A DNA stretch of 64,000 nucleotides from Solirubrobacterales bacterium (GTDB lineage Bacteria > Actinomycetota > Thermoleophilia > Solirubrobacterales > Solirubrobacteraceae): NCBI GenBank assembly GCA_003132505.1, contig PKXY01000028.1:76291-140290 (forward strand), given 5' to 3'. The position numbers and the translations under genes were made by a program. The notes below the pieces were generated by a model. It searched no databases and was not told where the DNA came from. It was given only the letters and a program-made list of their open reading frames with translations. Shown here piece by piece: positions 28,126 to 40,441 of this stretch. Position 1 is the first letter of the stretch, and each line of letters begins with the position of its first letter.

Positions 28126-28935
28126 GTGAGCGGTCCCGCCGTGGCCACAAAGCTGAGGCTCGACGCGCTGCTGACCGAGCGCCGGCTGTTCGAGTCGCGC
28201 TCTCGCGCGGCAGCCGCGGTGCTGGCCGGCGAGGTGAAGATCGGCACAAACGTCGCGCACAAGCCGGGGCAGCTCGTCTCGAGCGATGTCGAGGTCGAGA
28301 TCGCGCAGGCGCCGCGGTTCGTGTCGCGCGGCGGCGTCAAGCTCGCGAACGCGCTCGACGCGAGCGGTATCGCGGTCGCGGACCGGCTCGCGCTCGACGT
28401 CGGGGCCTCGACCGGTGGCTTCAGTGACTGCCTGCTGCAGGCGGGAGCGCGCCACGTCGTTGCGCTCGACGTCGCCTACGGCGAGCTCAGCTGGCGTCTG
28501 CGCGGTGATCCGCGGGTCACGGCGATCGAGCGCACCAACGCGCGTAACGTCTCAGCGGCCATGCTGCCGTACGCTCCAGAGCTGATCGTCGTGGATGTTT
28601 CGTTCATCTCGCTGCGCACCGTCCTGCCGGCCGTGCTGGCCTGCGCCGCGCCGCGCTTCGACGCCCTGGCACTCGTCAAGCCGCAGTTCGAGGTCGGCCG
28701 CGGGAACGTCGGCAAGGGGGGCGTGGTCCGTGATGCGGAGCTGCGTGTAGGGGCGCTTGTCGATGTGGGGTCGGCTGCGCTCGCGGCTGGCGCCGCGGTG
28801 CTCGCCTTCTGGTCCAGCGGCCTCCCCGGACCGAAGGGCAACATCGAGACGTTCATCCAGCTCGCCGAGCCGGGGCGTGGTGGCGTCGGGCCGAGCGAGC
28901 TCGAGCGGCTGGCAGCGGAAGGCGACGGCGGATGA
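28126..28935 (+). CDS. tlyA: TlyA-family rRNA methyltransferase (S4 domain plus FtsJ-like)
   Basis: LRLDALLTERRLFESRSRAAAAVLAGEVKIG (S4), LALDVGASTGGFSDCLLQAGARHVVALDVAYGE (SAM motif). Confidence 0.92.
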   Translation: MSGPAVATKLRLDALLTERRLFESRSRAAAAVLAGEVKIGTNVAHKPGQLVSSDVEVEIAQAPRFVSRGGVKLANALDASGIAVADRLALDVGASTGGFSDCLLQAGARHVVALDVAYGELSWRLRGDPRVTAIERTNARNVSAAMLPYAPELIVVDVSFISLRTVLPAVLACAAPRFDALALVKPQFEVGRGNVGKGGVVRDAELRVGALVDVGSAALAAGAAVLAFWSSGLPGPKGNIETFIQLAEPGRGGVGPSELERLAAEGDGG

Positions 28936-29813
28936 GCCCCGCAGATGACCGGGGCCGCTCAGGCGTGACGCTCGCGACGGTGGTGAGCCACGCCCGGCCC
29001 GAGGAGACCAGCCAAGCCCTGCGCGAGCTCGGCGAGATGGCCGCCGCGCACGGCGCGACGCTCCTGGCGAACCACGAGGAGACGCGCAAGCACGCGCTCG
29101 ACGGCAGCGAGGCCGGAATCGAGATCAACCAGCCGCCAGGCCAGGACGTCGACCTCTGTGTCGCGCTCGGTGGTGACGGCACGATCCTCCGCTGCCTGCG
29201 CGAGTACGCAGGCAGCTCGGTGCCGGTGTTCGGCGTGAATTTCGGCGAGGTCGGCTTCCTCGCCACCGTCGAGCCGGCGGGAATGCGCCAGGGCTTCGAG
29301 CTCGCGCTGGAGCTGGAGCTCGAGCTCGTGCGGCTGCCTGCGATCGAGATCAAGACGACTCAGGGGAGCTGGATCGCGCTCAACGACGTGGCGCTCCATC
29401 GCCGCGTCGGCGGCCGCGTCGCCGAGCTCTCCTACGCGCTCGCCGGCGAGGAGGTCAGCAGCGTGCGCTGCGACGGGCTCGTGATCGCAACCCCCGCGGG
29501 CTCGACCGGCTACAACCTCGCCAACGGCGGACCTGTCCTCGCCTGGGGCGTCAAGGGCATGGTCGTCTCCTTCATCGCGCCGCACTCGCTGAGCGCTCGT
29601 GCCCTCGTCACCTCGCCGACCGACCTGCTGACGCTTCACAACAGCTCCCGCGAGCCACTCGACCTGACCGTCGACGGGCGGCCGGTCGGCGAGATCGCCG
29701 TCGGTGAAGGCATCGAGGCCCGCTTCGTCGACGGCATCGCAACGCTCGCGCAGATGTTCGGCGCGAGCTTCTACCGGCGCCTGCGCGAGAAGTTCGGGCG
29801 TCTCGCGCGCTAG
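28932..29813 (+). CDS. nadK: NAD kinase
   Basis: CVALGGDGTILRCLREYAGSSVPVFGVNFGEVGFLAT (GGDG), GLVIATPAGSTGYNLANGGPV. Confidence 0.95.
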   Translation: MSPADDRGRSGVTLATVVSHARPEETSQALRELGEMAAAHGATLLANHEETRKHALDGSEAGIEINQPPGQDVDLCVALGGDGTILRCLREYAGSSVPVFGVNFGEVGFLATVEPAGMRQGFELALELELELVRLPAIEIKTTQGSWIALNDVALHRRVGGRVAELSYALAGEEVSSVRCDGLVIATPAGSTGYNLANGGPVLAWGVKGMVVSFIAPHSLSARALVTSPTDLLTLHNSSREPLDLTVDGRPVGEIAVGEGIEARFVDGIATLAQMFGASFYRRLREKFGRLAR

Positions 29814-29840
29814 CGGCTCAGGCTGCTCGCCGTCACGGGC

Positions 29841-30722
29841 TCAGTCATAGCTGTAGAAGCCGCGGCCGCTCTTGCGTCCGAGCAGGCCCGCCGCGACGAG
29901 GCGCTGCAGCAGCGGCGGCGGCGCGAACAGCTGCTCGCGGTGTTCGGTGTACAAGATCTCCGCCACGTTGAGAACGGTATCCAGGCCGAGCAGGTCGGAT
30001 AGCGCGAGCGGTCCCATCGGGTGCGCGCAGCCCTTGACCATCCCCTTGTCGATGTCCTCGGCGCTTGCGAGACCCTGCTCGAACATTCGGATGGCGGCCA
30101 GGAGGTAGGGGACGAGCAGCGCGTTGACGGTGAAGCCGGCGCGGTCGGGAGCGGTGATCGGATCCTTCCCGAGCTGGTTGGTCACAAAGGCGCGCGCGCG
30201 TTCCGTGACGCCCGGGTCGGTCAGCAGCGACGGGATGATCTCGACCAGTGACAGTACGGGCACGGGGTTGAAGAAGTGCAGGCCAAGCACGTGACCGGCG
30301 CGCGCTTCCCGCGCCGTGGCGAGCTCGACAATCGGGATCGACGAGGTATTCGACGCGAAGATCGCGTCGTTGCTGACGACCGCATCGTCGAGTGACGCGA
30401 AAACTGCGAGCTTGGCGGCCTTGTCCTCCACGACCGCTTCGAGCACCAGCTCGCGGTCTGCGAGCGCTCCCAGATCGTCGGTGTAGGTGAGTCGTGAGAG
30501 CGCTTCCTCGGCGTCGCCGCTCTCGAGCTTGCCGCGCGCCACCGCTCGCTCGAGTGACTGGGCAACGCGATCCTCGGCGCGCTTCGCGGCCGGCGTGTTC
30601 GCTTCGACCAGCGTCACGGCCAGGCCTGCCCTGGCGCAGACCTCGGCGATCCCGGAGCCCATGATGCCGCCCCCTACAACCCCGACTCGTTCGACGGGGA
30701 CGGGACTCTCTCCGTTGCTCAT
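29841..30722 (-). CDS. 3-hydroxyacyl/3-hydroxybutyryl-CoA dehydrogenase
   Basis: VGVVGGGIMGSGIAEVCARAG Rossmann motif, NTSSIPI, GLHFFNPVPVLSLVEII, GFTVNALLVPYL. Confidence 0.92.
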   Translation of the reverse strand: MSNGESPVPVERVGVVGGGIMGSGIAEVCARAGLAVTLVEANTPAAKRAEDRVAQSLERAVARGKLESGDAEEALSRLTYTDDLGALADRELVLEAVVEDKAAKLAVFASLDDAVVSNDAIFASNTSSIPIVELATAREARAGHVLGLHFFNPVPVLSLVEIIPSLLTDPGVTERARAFVTNQLGKDPITAPDRAGFTVNALLVPYLLAAIRMFEQGLASAEDIDKGMVKGCAHPMGPLALSDLLGLDTVLNVAEILYTEHREQLFAPPPLLQRLVAAGLLGRKSGRGFYSYD

Positions 30723-30847
30723 CGGACTGGCGTACCTGGGCCTGGACCCACGAAACTGGTGGAAGCTCCGATCGCAGGATCATCTCACGGCCGGCCGCCC
30801 GTGGCCTCCTCTGCGGGTCCCGTTCCGTCCCCGCTCACTGCTAGACC

Positions 30848-32500
30848 GTGCTACCGATGCTGCTCGAGCTGACCGTCCAGAACCTCCTCTTGATCGAGGA
30901 CGCGCGCCTCGAGCTGGCTCCCGGCCTCAACGTCATCACCGGCGAGACCGGCGCGGGCAAGACGGTGCTGGCGCACGCGCTCGACCTGCTGCTCGGTGGG
31001 CGGGCGAAGCCCGGAGTCGTGCGACCCGGCAGCTCCGAGGCCTACGTCGAGGGGATCTTCGAGCTGCCCGCGGGACTCCGCAGCGAGCATCTCCCGGCCG
31101 ATGCGACCGAGCTCGTGCTGGCCCGGCGCGTCGGTGCCGACGGTCGCACGCGCGCCTATCTCGGCGGGCGCTCGGTCACGGTCGGCGAATTGCGCGACCT
31201 GGCCGGCGAGCTGCTGTCCTTCTACGGGCAGCACGAACATCGCAAGCTGATGCTCTCCGCGGCCCAGCTCGACATCCTCGACGGCTCAGCCGGGCCGGAA
31301 CAGATCGAGCGCCGGGCCGCCTGTGCTGCGGCCTGGAACGCAGTGCGCGAAGCGCGCGCCGAGCTGGCGCGCCTCGACGAGCTGGCCGGCGCGCGCGAGC
31401 GCGAGCTCGACCTGCTCGAGTTCGAGCTACGCGAGATCGAGGAGCTCGACCCGCAGCCGGACGAGCGCGAAGCCCACGTCATCGACCGTGACCGGCTGCG
31501 GAACGTCGAGGGACTGCGGCTCGCGGCCGCCGCGGCCGAGCAGGCGCTGGCCGGTGATGAAGCCGGCGCGCTGGCGGGACTCGTGGCAGCGAGATCGAGC
31601 CTCGACGGCGTGCGCCACGTTGACCCCGAGCTGGCCGTCCTCGCCGAGCGCGCCGGTGCCCTCGCGCTCGAGGGCGAGGACCTGCTGAGCGATCTGCGCC
31701 ACTACGCCGACGGCCTCGAGGCGGAGCCGGGACGGCTCGAGCAGATCGAGGAGCGGCTCGCCGCGATCACCCGCCTCGAGCGCAAGCACGGCGGAACGGT
31801 CGCGACGGTTCTCGAGCACGCCGAGCGCTGCCGGGCGCGGCGTGAGGAGCTGGTCGGCGCCGAGCTCGCGATGGAGGCCGCTCAGGCCGGTCTCGAAGCC
31901 GCCATGGGCGAGCACGCCACGCTCGCCAAGTCTCTGAGCGGGGCGCGCGCGGCCGCGGCGCCGCTGCTTGCCGGCGCCGTCGCGGAGCGGCTCGCCGACC
32001 TCGCGATGGAGCAGGCGAGCTTCGACGTCGTGCTCGCAGCCTGCGATCCGGGGCCGTTTGGCGTCGAGCAGGCGCAATTCGTGATCGCGCCGAACCCGGG
32101 CGTGCCGGCCGCGCCGCTCCGCGACACCGCCTCGGGCGGCGAGCTCTCGCGCGTGATGCTCGCGCTGCTCGGCGCGGCGCACGGCGGTGGGCACGCGACG
32201 CTCGTGTTCGACGAGATCGACGCCGGGATCGGAGGCCACACCGCGCGCGCCGTCGGCGAGCAGCTCCGCGCGCTCGCCGCGGGGCGTCAGATCCTCGCGA
32301 TCACCCACCTGCCGCAGGTCGCCTCGCTGGCTGCCCGCCACTTCACGATCGCCAAGGACAGCGCTGCGCAGACGACGCGGGCCACCGTCACCCGCCTGGC
32401 GGACGGAGAGGTCGTCGAGGAGCTCGTGCGGATGCTCGGCGCCGACGAGCGCGACGACGGCGCGCGCCGCCACGCCCAGGAGCTTCTGCGCGCGGCATAG
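30848..32500 (+). CDS. recN: DNA repair protein RecN
   Basis: LTVQNLLLIEDARLELAPGLNVITGETGAGKTVL Walker A; SGGELSRVMLAL signature; LVFDEIDAGIGG Walker B. Confidence 0.95.
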   Translation: MLPMLLELTVQNLLLIEDARLELAPGLNVITGETGAGKTVLAHALDLLLGGRAKPGVVRPGSSEAYVEGIFELPAGLRSEHLPADATELVLARRVGADGRTRAYLGGRSVTVGELRDLAGELLSFYGQHEHRKLMLSAAQLDILDGSAGPEQIERRAACAAAWNAVREARAELARLDELAGARERELDLLEFELREIEELDPQPDEREAHVIDRDRLRNVEGLRLAAAAAEQALAGDEAGALAGLVAARSSLDGVRHVDPELAVLAERAGALALEGEDLLSDLRHYADGLEAEPGRLEQIEERLAAITRLERKHGGTVATVLEHAERCRARREELVGAELAMEAAQAGLEAAMGEHATLAKSLSGARAAAAPLLAGAVAERLADLAMEQASFDVVLAACDPGPFGVEQAQFVIAPNPGVPAAPLRDTASGGELSRVMLALLGAAHGGGHATLVFDEIDAGIGGHTARAVGEQLRALAAGRQILAITHLPQVASLAARHFTIAKDSAAQTTRATVTRLADGEVVEELVRMLGADERDDGARRHAQELLRAA

Positions 32501-32510
32501 GCGGGCACGC

Positions 32511-32642
32511 GTATGGAACAGCGACACGTTCTGGGGCGGCTATTCGGGCGTATTCAGCGATCTCGACGGCCATCCGTGGGAGGTCGCCCACAACCCGTTC
32601 TGGACGCTTCACCCGGATGGATCGGTGACGCTCACTCGGTGA
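32511..32642 (+). pseudogene. 5'-truncated VOC/glyoxalase-family C-terminal remnant
   Basis: In-frame WNSDTFWGGYSGVFSDLDGHPWEVAHNPFWTLHPDGSVTLTR*, a VOC C-terminal signature, with no room for a VOC N-terminus after the recN stop at 32500. Confidence 0.65.
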
Positions 32643-33862
32643 CGCCGGCCGCCGAGTACTGTGGCGGCGTATGGATGGCGGCGCCCGCGCGGACGAGCTA
32701 GAGCGGCGTCTCGCCGCCGGTGCGGCGACCGAGGCTTGCGACGCGTTCCAGGGACTTGTCAGGCGCACGCCGCTGCTCAGCTCCGGCACGCTCGAGCAGC
32801 GCTGCGGCGGGCGGATCCTGCTCAAGGCCGAGAACCTTCAGCGGACCGGCTCGTTCAAGCTTCGCGGCGCGCTCGTCAAGCTCGCGAGCCTGAACGACCC
32901 GCCAGGCGTGGTCGCCGGCAGCGCCGGCAACCACGCGCAGTCGCTTGCCTATGCGGCGCACGCCCGCGGCGTCGCCTGCGAGGTCTTCATGCCGAGCGAG
33001 GCGCCCGTCTCGAAGGTCGCGGCGGTCGGTGGCTACGGCGGCAAGGTGGTGCTCGGCGGCGCCGGCGTCGAGGAATGCCTGCAGGCCGCGCTCGAGCGCT
33101 CACGCGAAACCGGCTTCGCGTTCGTCCACCCGTTCGACGACGAGCAGGTGATCATCGGCCAGGCCACGATCGGTCTCGAGCTGCTGGACGACATCGACGA
33201 CCTTGCGATGGTGATCGTGCCGCTCGGCGGCGGCGGGCTCGCGAGCGGCATCGGCGGCGTCGTCAAACTCGCGCGTCCGAACGTGCGCGTGGTCGCCGTG
33301 CAGGCCGAGGCGGTGGCGCCCTTCCCAGCGTCGCTTGCGCAGGGCACGCCGGTCGCGGTCGGCGGTGCGAGCACGATCGCGGACGGCATCGCGGTCAAGC
33401 GCCCGGGAGTGCTCACGCTGCCGCTCGTAGAACGCTGGGTCGACGAGGTCTGTCTCGTGCGCGAGGATGACGTTGCCGAGGCGATGGTCCTCCTGATGGA
33501 GCGGGCAAAGCTCGTCGTCGAGGGCGCTGGCGCGGTCGGGGTGGCGGCGCTGCTGGCGGGCACTGTGCTCCCGGCGCAGAGCGGAACGACGGTCGTCGTC
33601 CTATCGGGCGGCAACGTCGACGCCGGCCTGCTCGCGCTGGTCGCCCAGCGCCACGAGGCGGCGGTCGGCAGGCGGTTGCGGGTCGCCACGCTTGTCTCCG
33701 ACCGCCCTGGGGGTCTCGCCGCCCTGCTGACCTGCGTCGCGCAGGCGGGCGGCAACCTCCTCAGCGTCGAGCACGTTCGCGACGCCGTCGATCTACACGT
33801 CCGCCAGACCGGCGTCGAGCTGACGCTCGAGACGCGCGGAGCCGAGCACGCCGAGGCGATCC

Positions 33863-36091
<2,229 letters not shown>

Positions 36092-36198
36092 GTCCGCTTA
36101 TCGGCGCCGCTGCGCCCAAGCTTGACGCCTTGGTGGATCACTCTCGCGCTGCCCCGCCCGTGCGAGTTGCGCCGTGCGGCGGTCGGCGGAGGCGGTGC

Positions 36199-37383
36199 TC
36201 AGGCGCTCGCCGTCGTCGCACCTTCGCGGGCACGGCCAACGTACGCGCGCAAGTCGCTCTGAGGGTCGATCTGCCAGCGCGCAGCGACCTCTAGCTGGCG
36301 CTCGTCCAGCGCCCAGCGGTCGGGCAGCTCGGCGCCGTCGTGGTCGGGTGTCGCGCCCTTCAACGCCATGCAGCCCTTGTTGTCGCCGAGCTCGCGAATC
36401 AACGCCACGTCGCCGGCGCTCAGCCGTTGGCTGGACGCCAGCTCGGCAAGCTCGGCGCGCTTGTCCTCAATCGGCCGGGCGTCCGCGCCGGCCTCTTGAA
36501 TCAAAGTCGGCGCGACACAGCTGACCGCCGGTTGGGCGAGATCCCACGCGCAGGCCAGCTGCAGCATCGTCAGAGAGTTGCGCACGGCGATCGGGCGCAT
36601 CGTCTCGATCCGCTCGAGGCCCGCCTCGACCCAGCCGGGGGGGCGAAACGCGCGGTGGTCGTCGGCGCGGAACGAGTGGCCGGCGTGGATGTCACCCCAG
36701 AACAGCCCGCCGTAGTCGACGACGCGGGCGATTACGTTGACGTCGGCCGCTTCGGCCGCCCCGAGTGCCAGCTCGCCGGGCCACGGCTCGAGCGGGTTGA
36801 GGATCAGCATCGCCCAGTCGATCAGCGCGCCGAAGCGCTCGAAGCAGCCGATGACGTCGAGCGTGAAGCCGTTCGCGGGTCCGGGGGCGACGCCGATCGC
36901 GGCGGTGAGGCCCGCCTCGCGTAGCGCCGCCATCGCCTCCCATACGACCTCGCTCGTGTAACCGGTTCGGTCCGGGTTGTGCAGCAGCAGGACGTCGAAG
37001 CGGTCGATCCCGCAGCGCTCAAGGCTTCGCTCGGTCGCCATCCGCAGGTAGCCGGCGTACTCGGACGGCCCGCGGAGCGCCGGATCGGTGAAGCGCGGGA
37101 AGCCTTTCGCTCCCTGGCGCTCGCCGTCATAGAAATCGTGTCCGACGGCGCCGACAACACAGACGTCCTCGCGCCGTGTGCCGGACAGCGCCAGCGCCAG
37201 CAGCCGATCGGCGGCGCCGGCGCCGTAGACGTCAGCGGTCAGAACGGTGTCGAGCCGCTCATCGGGGCGCAGCAGATTGACCAGTCGCTCCGCCTCGATC
37301 GCCTCGCCGAAGCGCATGAATCGACCGCCGCTCCAGGTCCCGAGCGCGGCGACGCCCGGTTTGCGCGCCGGCGCGTCAGCCAT
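36199..37383 (-). CDS. Aldo/keto reductase family protein
   Basis: LGTWSGGRFMRFGEA, FDVLLLHNPDRTGYTSE, AIGVAPGPANGFTLDV. Track start 37467; ATG at 37383 likely. Confidence 0.8.
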   Translation of the reverse strand: MADAPARKPGVAALGTWSGGRFMRFGEAIEAERLVNLLRPDERLDTVLTADVYGAGAADRLLALALSGTRREDVCVVGAVGHDFYDGERQGAKGFPRFTDPALRGPSEYAGYLRMATERSLERCGIDRFDVLLLHNPDRTGYTSEVVWEAMAALREAGLTAAIGVAPGPANGFTLDVIGCFERFGALIDWAMLILNPLEPWPGELALGAAEAADVNVIARVVDYGGLFWGDIHAGHSFRADDHRAFRPPGWVEAGLERIETMRPIAVRNSLTMLQLACAWDLAQPAVSCVAPTLIQEAGADARPIEDKRAELAELASSQRLSAGDVALIRELGDNKGCMALKGATPDHDGAELPDRWALDERQLEVAARWQIDPQSDLRAYVGRAREGATTASA

Positions 37384-37514
37384 CGCCAACGCCGCTGGCT
37401 GACCCTCTTTGAATGATGGTCTCGGCTGCTTCGCGCAGCGACTCGAATCGAGGCATCCTGCTCGCAAGTCTAGCCGCGCGTCGCGCCGGGCAGACGACCG
37501 CTAGGCTCGCTGCG

Positions 37515-38618
37515 ATGTCGATACTCGAAGTGGTCGCGAGGCCGGTCCTAGGGCGCTCAGAGCCGCGTACGCTGCGTGGCCGCGCGCGCCTCGGCCGGCG
37601 CACCAAGCTGCTCGCCAGACGCCTCGCGCGTGGCGAGATCGCGATAATCGACCACCCGGGTCTCGATCGCGTGTCGGCCGAGGACATGATCGCGGCGCGC
37701 GTCTGCGCGGTGATCAACTGCAGCCGGTCGCTCAGCGACAGTTATCCGAACATGGGCCCGCTGCTCCTCGCCGAAGCCGGGATTGCGCTGATCGACGTGC
37801 CAGACGACTCGCTGTTCGAGCGCTGCCGCGACGGCGAGCTGCTCGAGGTCACGAGCCACGGCGAGCTGCGCCGCGACGGCGAGTTGCTGGCAGCGGGACG
37901 CGCACTGGGCCTCGCGGAGCTGCAGGCCCAGACGCGTGCTCGGCGCGATCAGATCGGCGAGGCGCTCGAGCGCTTTGCGCTCAACACGATCGAGCACATG
38001 CGCGAGGAGCGCGAGCTGCTCGCAGGCAAGCTCGAGCTGCCGCCCCTGGCCAGCGATTTCCGCGACCGGCCGGCGCTCGTCGTCGTGCGTGGCGGCGGCT
38101 ACCTGGACGATCTGCGCTCGCTGCGCTCCTACATCCGCGACGTGCGCCCGATCATCGTCGCGGTCGACGGCGCAGTTGACGGCCTGCTCGACGCCGGCCT
38201 GCGTCCGGACATGATCGTCGGCGACATGGACTCCGCCAGCGACCGCGCGCTCCGCTGCGGCGCTGAGCTGGTTGCCCACGCCTACAGCGACGGACACGCG
38301 CCGGGGCGCGACCGGCTCGAGCGGCTCGGTCTCACGCACGCGGTCGTACGCGTGCCCGGGACGAGCGAGGACGCCGCGATGCTGATCGCGGCCGAGAAGG
38401 GAGCGTCGCTGATCGTCGCCGTCGGCTCGCAGCTCAACCTGGTGGAGTTCCTCGACCGCGACCGCAAAGGGGCCTCCTCGAGCTTTCTCACGCGACTGAG
38501 AATCGGCGAGATCCTCGTCGATGCCAAAGGAGTCAGCCGCCTCTACCGTCCGCGTCCGCGCCACGACTTTGCGCGGCTTGTGCGGCTAAAGATCCGGGCG
38601 CTCTTTGGGGCGAGCTAG
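37515..38618 (+). CDS. steA: SteA-like cytokinetic ring protein with TPK-like domain
   Basis: GEIAIIDHPGLDRVSAEDMIAARVCAVINCSRSLSDSYPNMGPLLLAEAGI; VVVRGGGYLDDL; RPDMIVGDMDSASDRAL; C-terminal TM-like segment. Confidence 0.85.
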   Translation: MSILEVVARPVLGRSEPRTLRGRARLGRRTKLLARRLARGEIAIIDHPGLDRVSAEDMIAARVCAVINCSRSLSDSYPNMGPLLLAEAGIALIDVPDDSLFERCRDGELLEVTSHGELRRDGELLAAGRALGLAELQAQTRARRDQIGEALERFALNTIEHMREERELLAGKLELPPLASDFRDRPALVVVRGGGYLDDLRSLRSYIRDVRPIIVAVDGAVDGLLDAGLRPDMIVGDMDSASDRALRCGAELVAHAYSDGHAPGRDRLERLGLTHAVVRVPGTSEDAAMLIAAEKGASLIVAVGSQLNLVEFLDRDRKGASSSFLTRLRIGEILVDAKGVSRLYRPRPRHDFARLVRLKIRALFGAS

Positions 38619-38704
38619 CTCCGCGCGCCAGCGCACCGGTCGATGACCGATCATCGTCACCGCGACCGCTCAGCGGCCGCTCCCCGTCTCGGCGGAGTAG
38701 CGCG

Positions 38705-39436
38705 ATGAACCCCGAACCGTTGCCGCCGATCAGAGATCTCCTCGGGCGGACGTTTGCCTTCTACCGCCGCTATCTGCGACTGATCATCCTCGTGACGTTT
38801 CCGGTGGTGGCGTTCGTCGACGTCGTGATCGGGGCGGGGCTCGGCGAGCTCACCGCAAGCGCGCACAAGAACCTTCCGGATTCGGACCTCTACATCGGCT
38901 ATGCCGCGGAGGCGTTCGTGACGGTGCCGTTGGTAACCACATGCGTCGCGCGCGCAGTCGTGCTCGACCGCGTCGGGACAAGCCCGCCGCGTGCCCGACA
39001 GGTGCTCCAGGAGGGTTTCGACCTGTTCGTCCCGGCGTTCCTCGTGGTCCTGGTGGTCGCATGCGCCGCCGCGGCCGGTCTGTTCGTGCTGCTGATCCCA
39101 GGGATCTATGTTGCCGTGAGCTGGTATTTCGCGGTGCAGGCGGTTTCAGTCGACGGACGGCGCGGCTTTGCCGCGATCACCACGAGTGCCGATCTGGTGC
39201 GCGGGCACTGGTGGCACAGTGCCGGAGTCGGCGTCTGCTACTTCATGGTGCTGCTCTTCGCTTCGGTCGTTCCGGAGGACATCTTCGGCAGCCTCGCGAT
39301 CGCCACCGACAGCTACGCGCTGGTCGTCGTCGGCGCGGTGGTGCTGGATACCGTCGTCCTCCCATTCATTGCGATCGGCTCCACGCTCTACTACCTCGAA
39401 TTGCGCGTCCGAGCCGGCATGCCCGCACTGCGCTAG
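38705..39436 (+). CDS. Membrane protein of unknown function
   Basis: LGRTFAFYRRYLRLIILVTFPVVAFVDV, LIPGIYVAVSWYFAVQAVSVDGRRGFAAITTSADLVRGHWW; several TM segments. Confidence 0.7.
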   Translation: MNPEPLPPIRDLLGRTFAFYRRYLRLIILVTFPVVAFVDVVIGAGLGELTASAHKNLPDSDLYIGYAAEAFVTVPLVTTCVARAVVLDRVGTSPPRARQVLQEGFDLFVPAFLVVLVVACAAAAGLFVLLIPGIYVAVSWYFAVQAVSVDGRRGFAAITTSADLVRGHWWHSAGVGVCYFMVLLFASVVPEDIFGSLAIATDSYALVVVGAVVLDTVVLPFIAIGSTLYYLELRVRAGMPALR

Positions 39437-39548
39437 CAACGGTCCGGTCTGCGCACCCCGCAAGCGTCCCGCCAGTTGAGGACACCCTTGTGGCTGCATC
39501 GCACGGCCATCGTCCAACGACGTTGATGAGCGGCGACGCCGGAGCGCA

Positions 39549-39567
39549 GCCGGGGCGAAGCCCCGGC
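39549..39567. other. GC-rich perfect hairpin, 8-bp stem with GAA loop
   Basis: gccggggc-gaa-gccccggc in the 39437-39592 intergenic space. Confidence 0.45.
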
Positions 39568-39592
39568 GAGCACCGCCGGAGCATCCGCTACG

Positions 39593-40441
39593 GTGGATTG
39601 GATGCTCGCGCTGCCGTTGATTTGCTCCTCGCTCGCAGCGCTCGCGATCGCACCGGCGGCCTGCAGGTCGCTCGCCGCAGGCCCACTGGCGCGCGAGAAC
39701 TACCGCGGCCGGATCGTCGCCTGCCCGCTCGGGATCGTGATCGTCCTCGCTGCCCTCCTCGCGCTCGGTCCGCTGGCGCTCGCGCAGCAGCTGTCGCACC
39801 GGACGTTGCTGCCCGCGGACATCGGCTGGATCTCCGTCCTGGTGTTTGGTGTCGCGCTGCTCGGGCTGGCCGACGACGCGCTCGCCGGGAAGGCGCGCGG
39901 CTGGCGAGGAAACCTGGCGGCGCTGGGGGCGGGACGCGTCGACACCGGTGCGCTCAAGGCCGTGGGCACGCTCAGCCTGGCGCTGTTCGTCACGGCGGGT
40001 CGTGCCGGCGGTACTGGACGGTTCCTCCTGAGCGCGGCGGTGCTGGCGCTTTCGACCAACGCCTTCAACCTGATCGACCTCCGTCCAGGTCGCGCCGTCA
40101 AGGCGCTCGTCCTGCTGGGGGCGGGCTTGACGCTTGCGAGCGGCGCGCTCCATCCGCTCTGGGCGCTCGGGTTGTTTGCCGGGCCGGCGTTGGTCCTCGG
40201 TGCCTATGACCTGCGCGAGCGCGGCATGCTCGGCGACACGGGGGCGAACCTGCTCGGCGCGCTCGCCGGCGCCTGGATGGTGCTGACGCTGTCGGCGAGC
40301 GGCCTCCTCGTTGCGCTCGCGCTGCTCGTCGCGTTCACGATCTACGGCGAGTTCTGCTCAATTTCGGCACTTGTCGAGCGCGCCCCCGTCCTCCGCCATC
40401 TAGACTCAATCGGGAGACCTAACGATGCAATTGACGCCTGA
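39593..40441 (+). CDS. MraY/WecA-like (GT4) membrane transferase-like protein
   Basis: [46 protein letters not shown] on a multi-TM scaffold. Confidence 0.75.
   Translation: MDWMLALPLICSSLAALAIAPAACRSLAAGPLARENYRGRIVACPLGIVIVLAALLALGPLALAQQLSHRTLLPADIGWISVLVFGVALLGLADDALAGKARGWRGNLAALGAGRVDTGALKAVGTLSLALFVTAGRAGGTGRFLLSAAVLALSTNAFNLIDLRPGRAVKALVLLGAGLTLASGALHPLWALGLFAGPALVLGAYDLRERGMLGDTGANLLGALAGAWMVLTLSASGLLVALALLVAFTIYGEFCSISALVERAPVLRHLDSIGRPNDAIDA

Noticed and set aside
31427-32527. 366-aa minus-strand ORF
   Set aside because: Antisense to recN, which has full Walker and signature motifs.
38941-40209. 422-aa Arg-rich plus-strand ORF spanning two genes
   Set aside because: Out-of-frame shadow of the 38705-39436 and 39593-40441 genes; Arg-rich alternative-frame composition.
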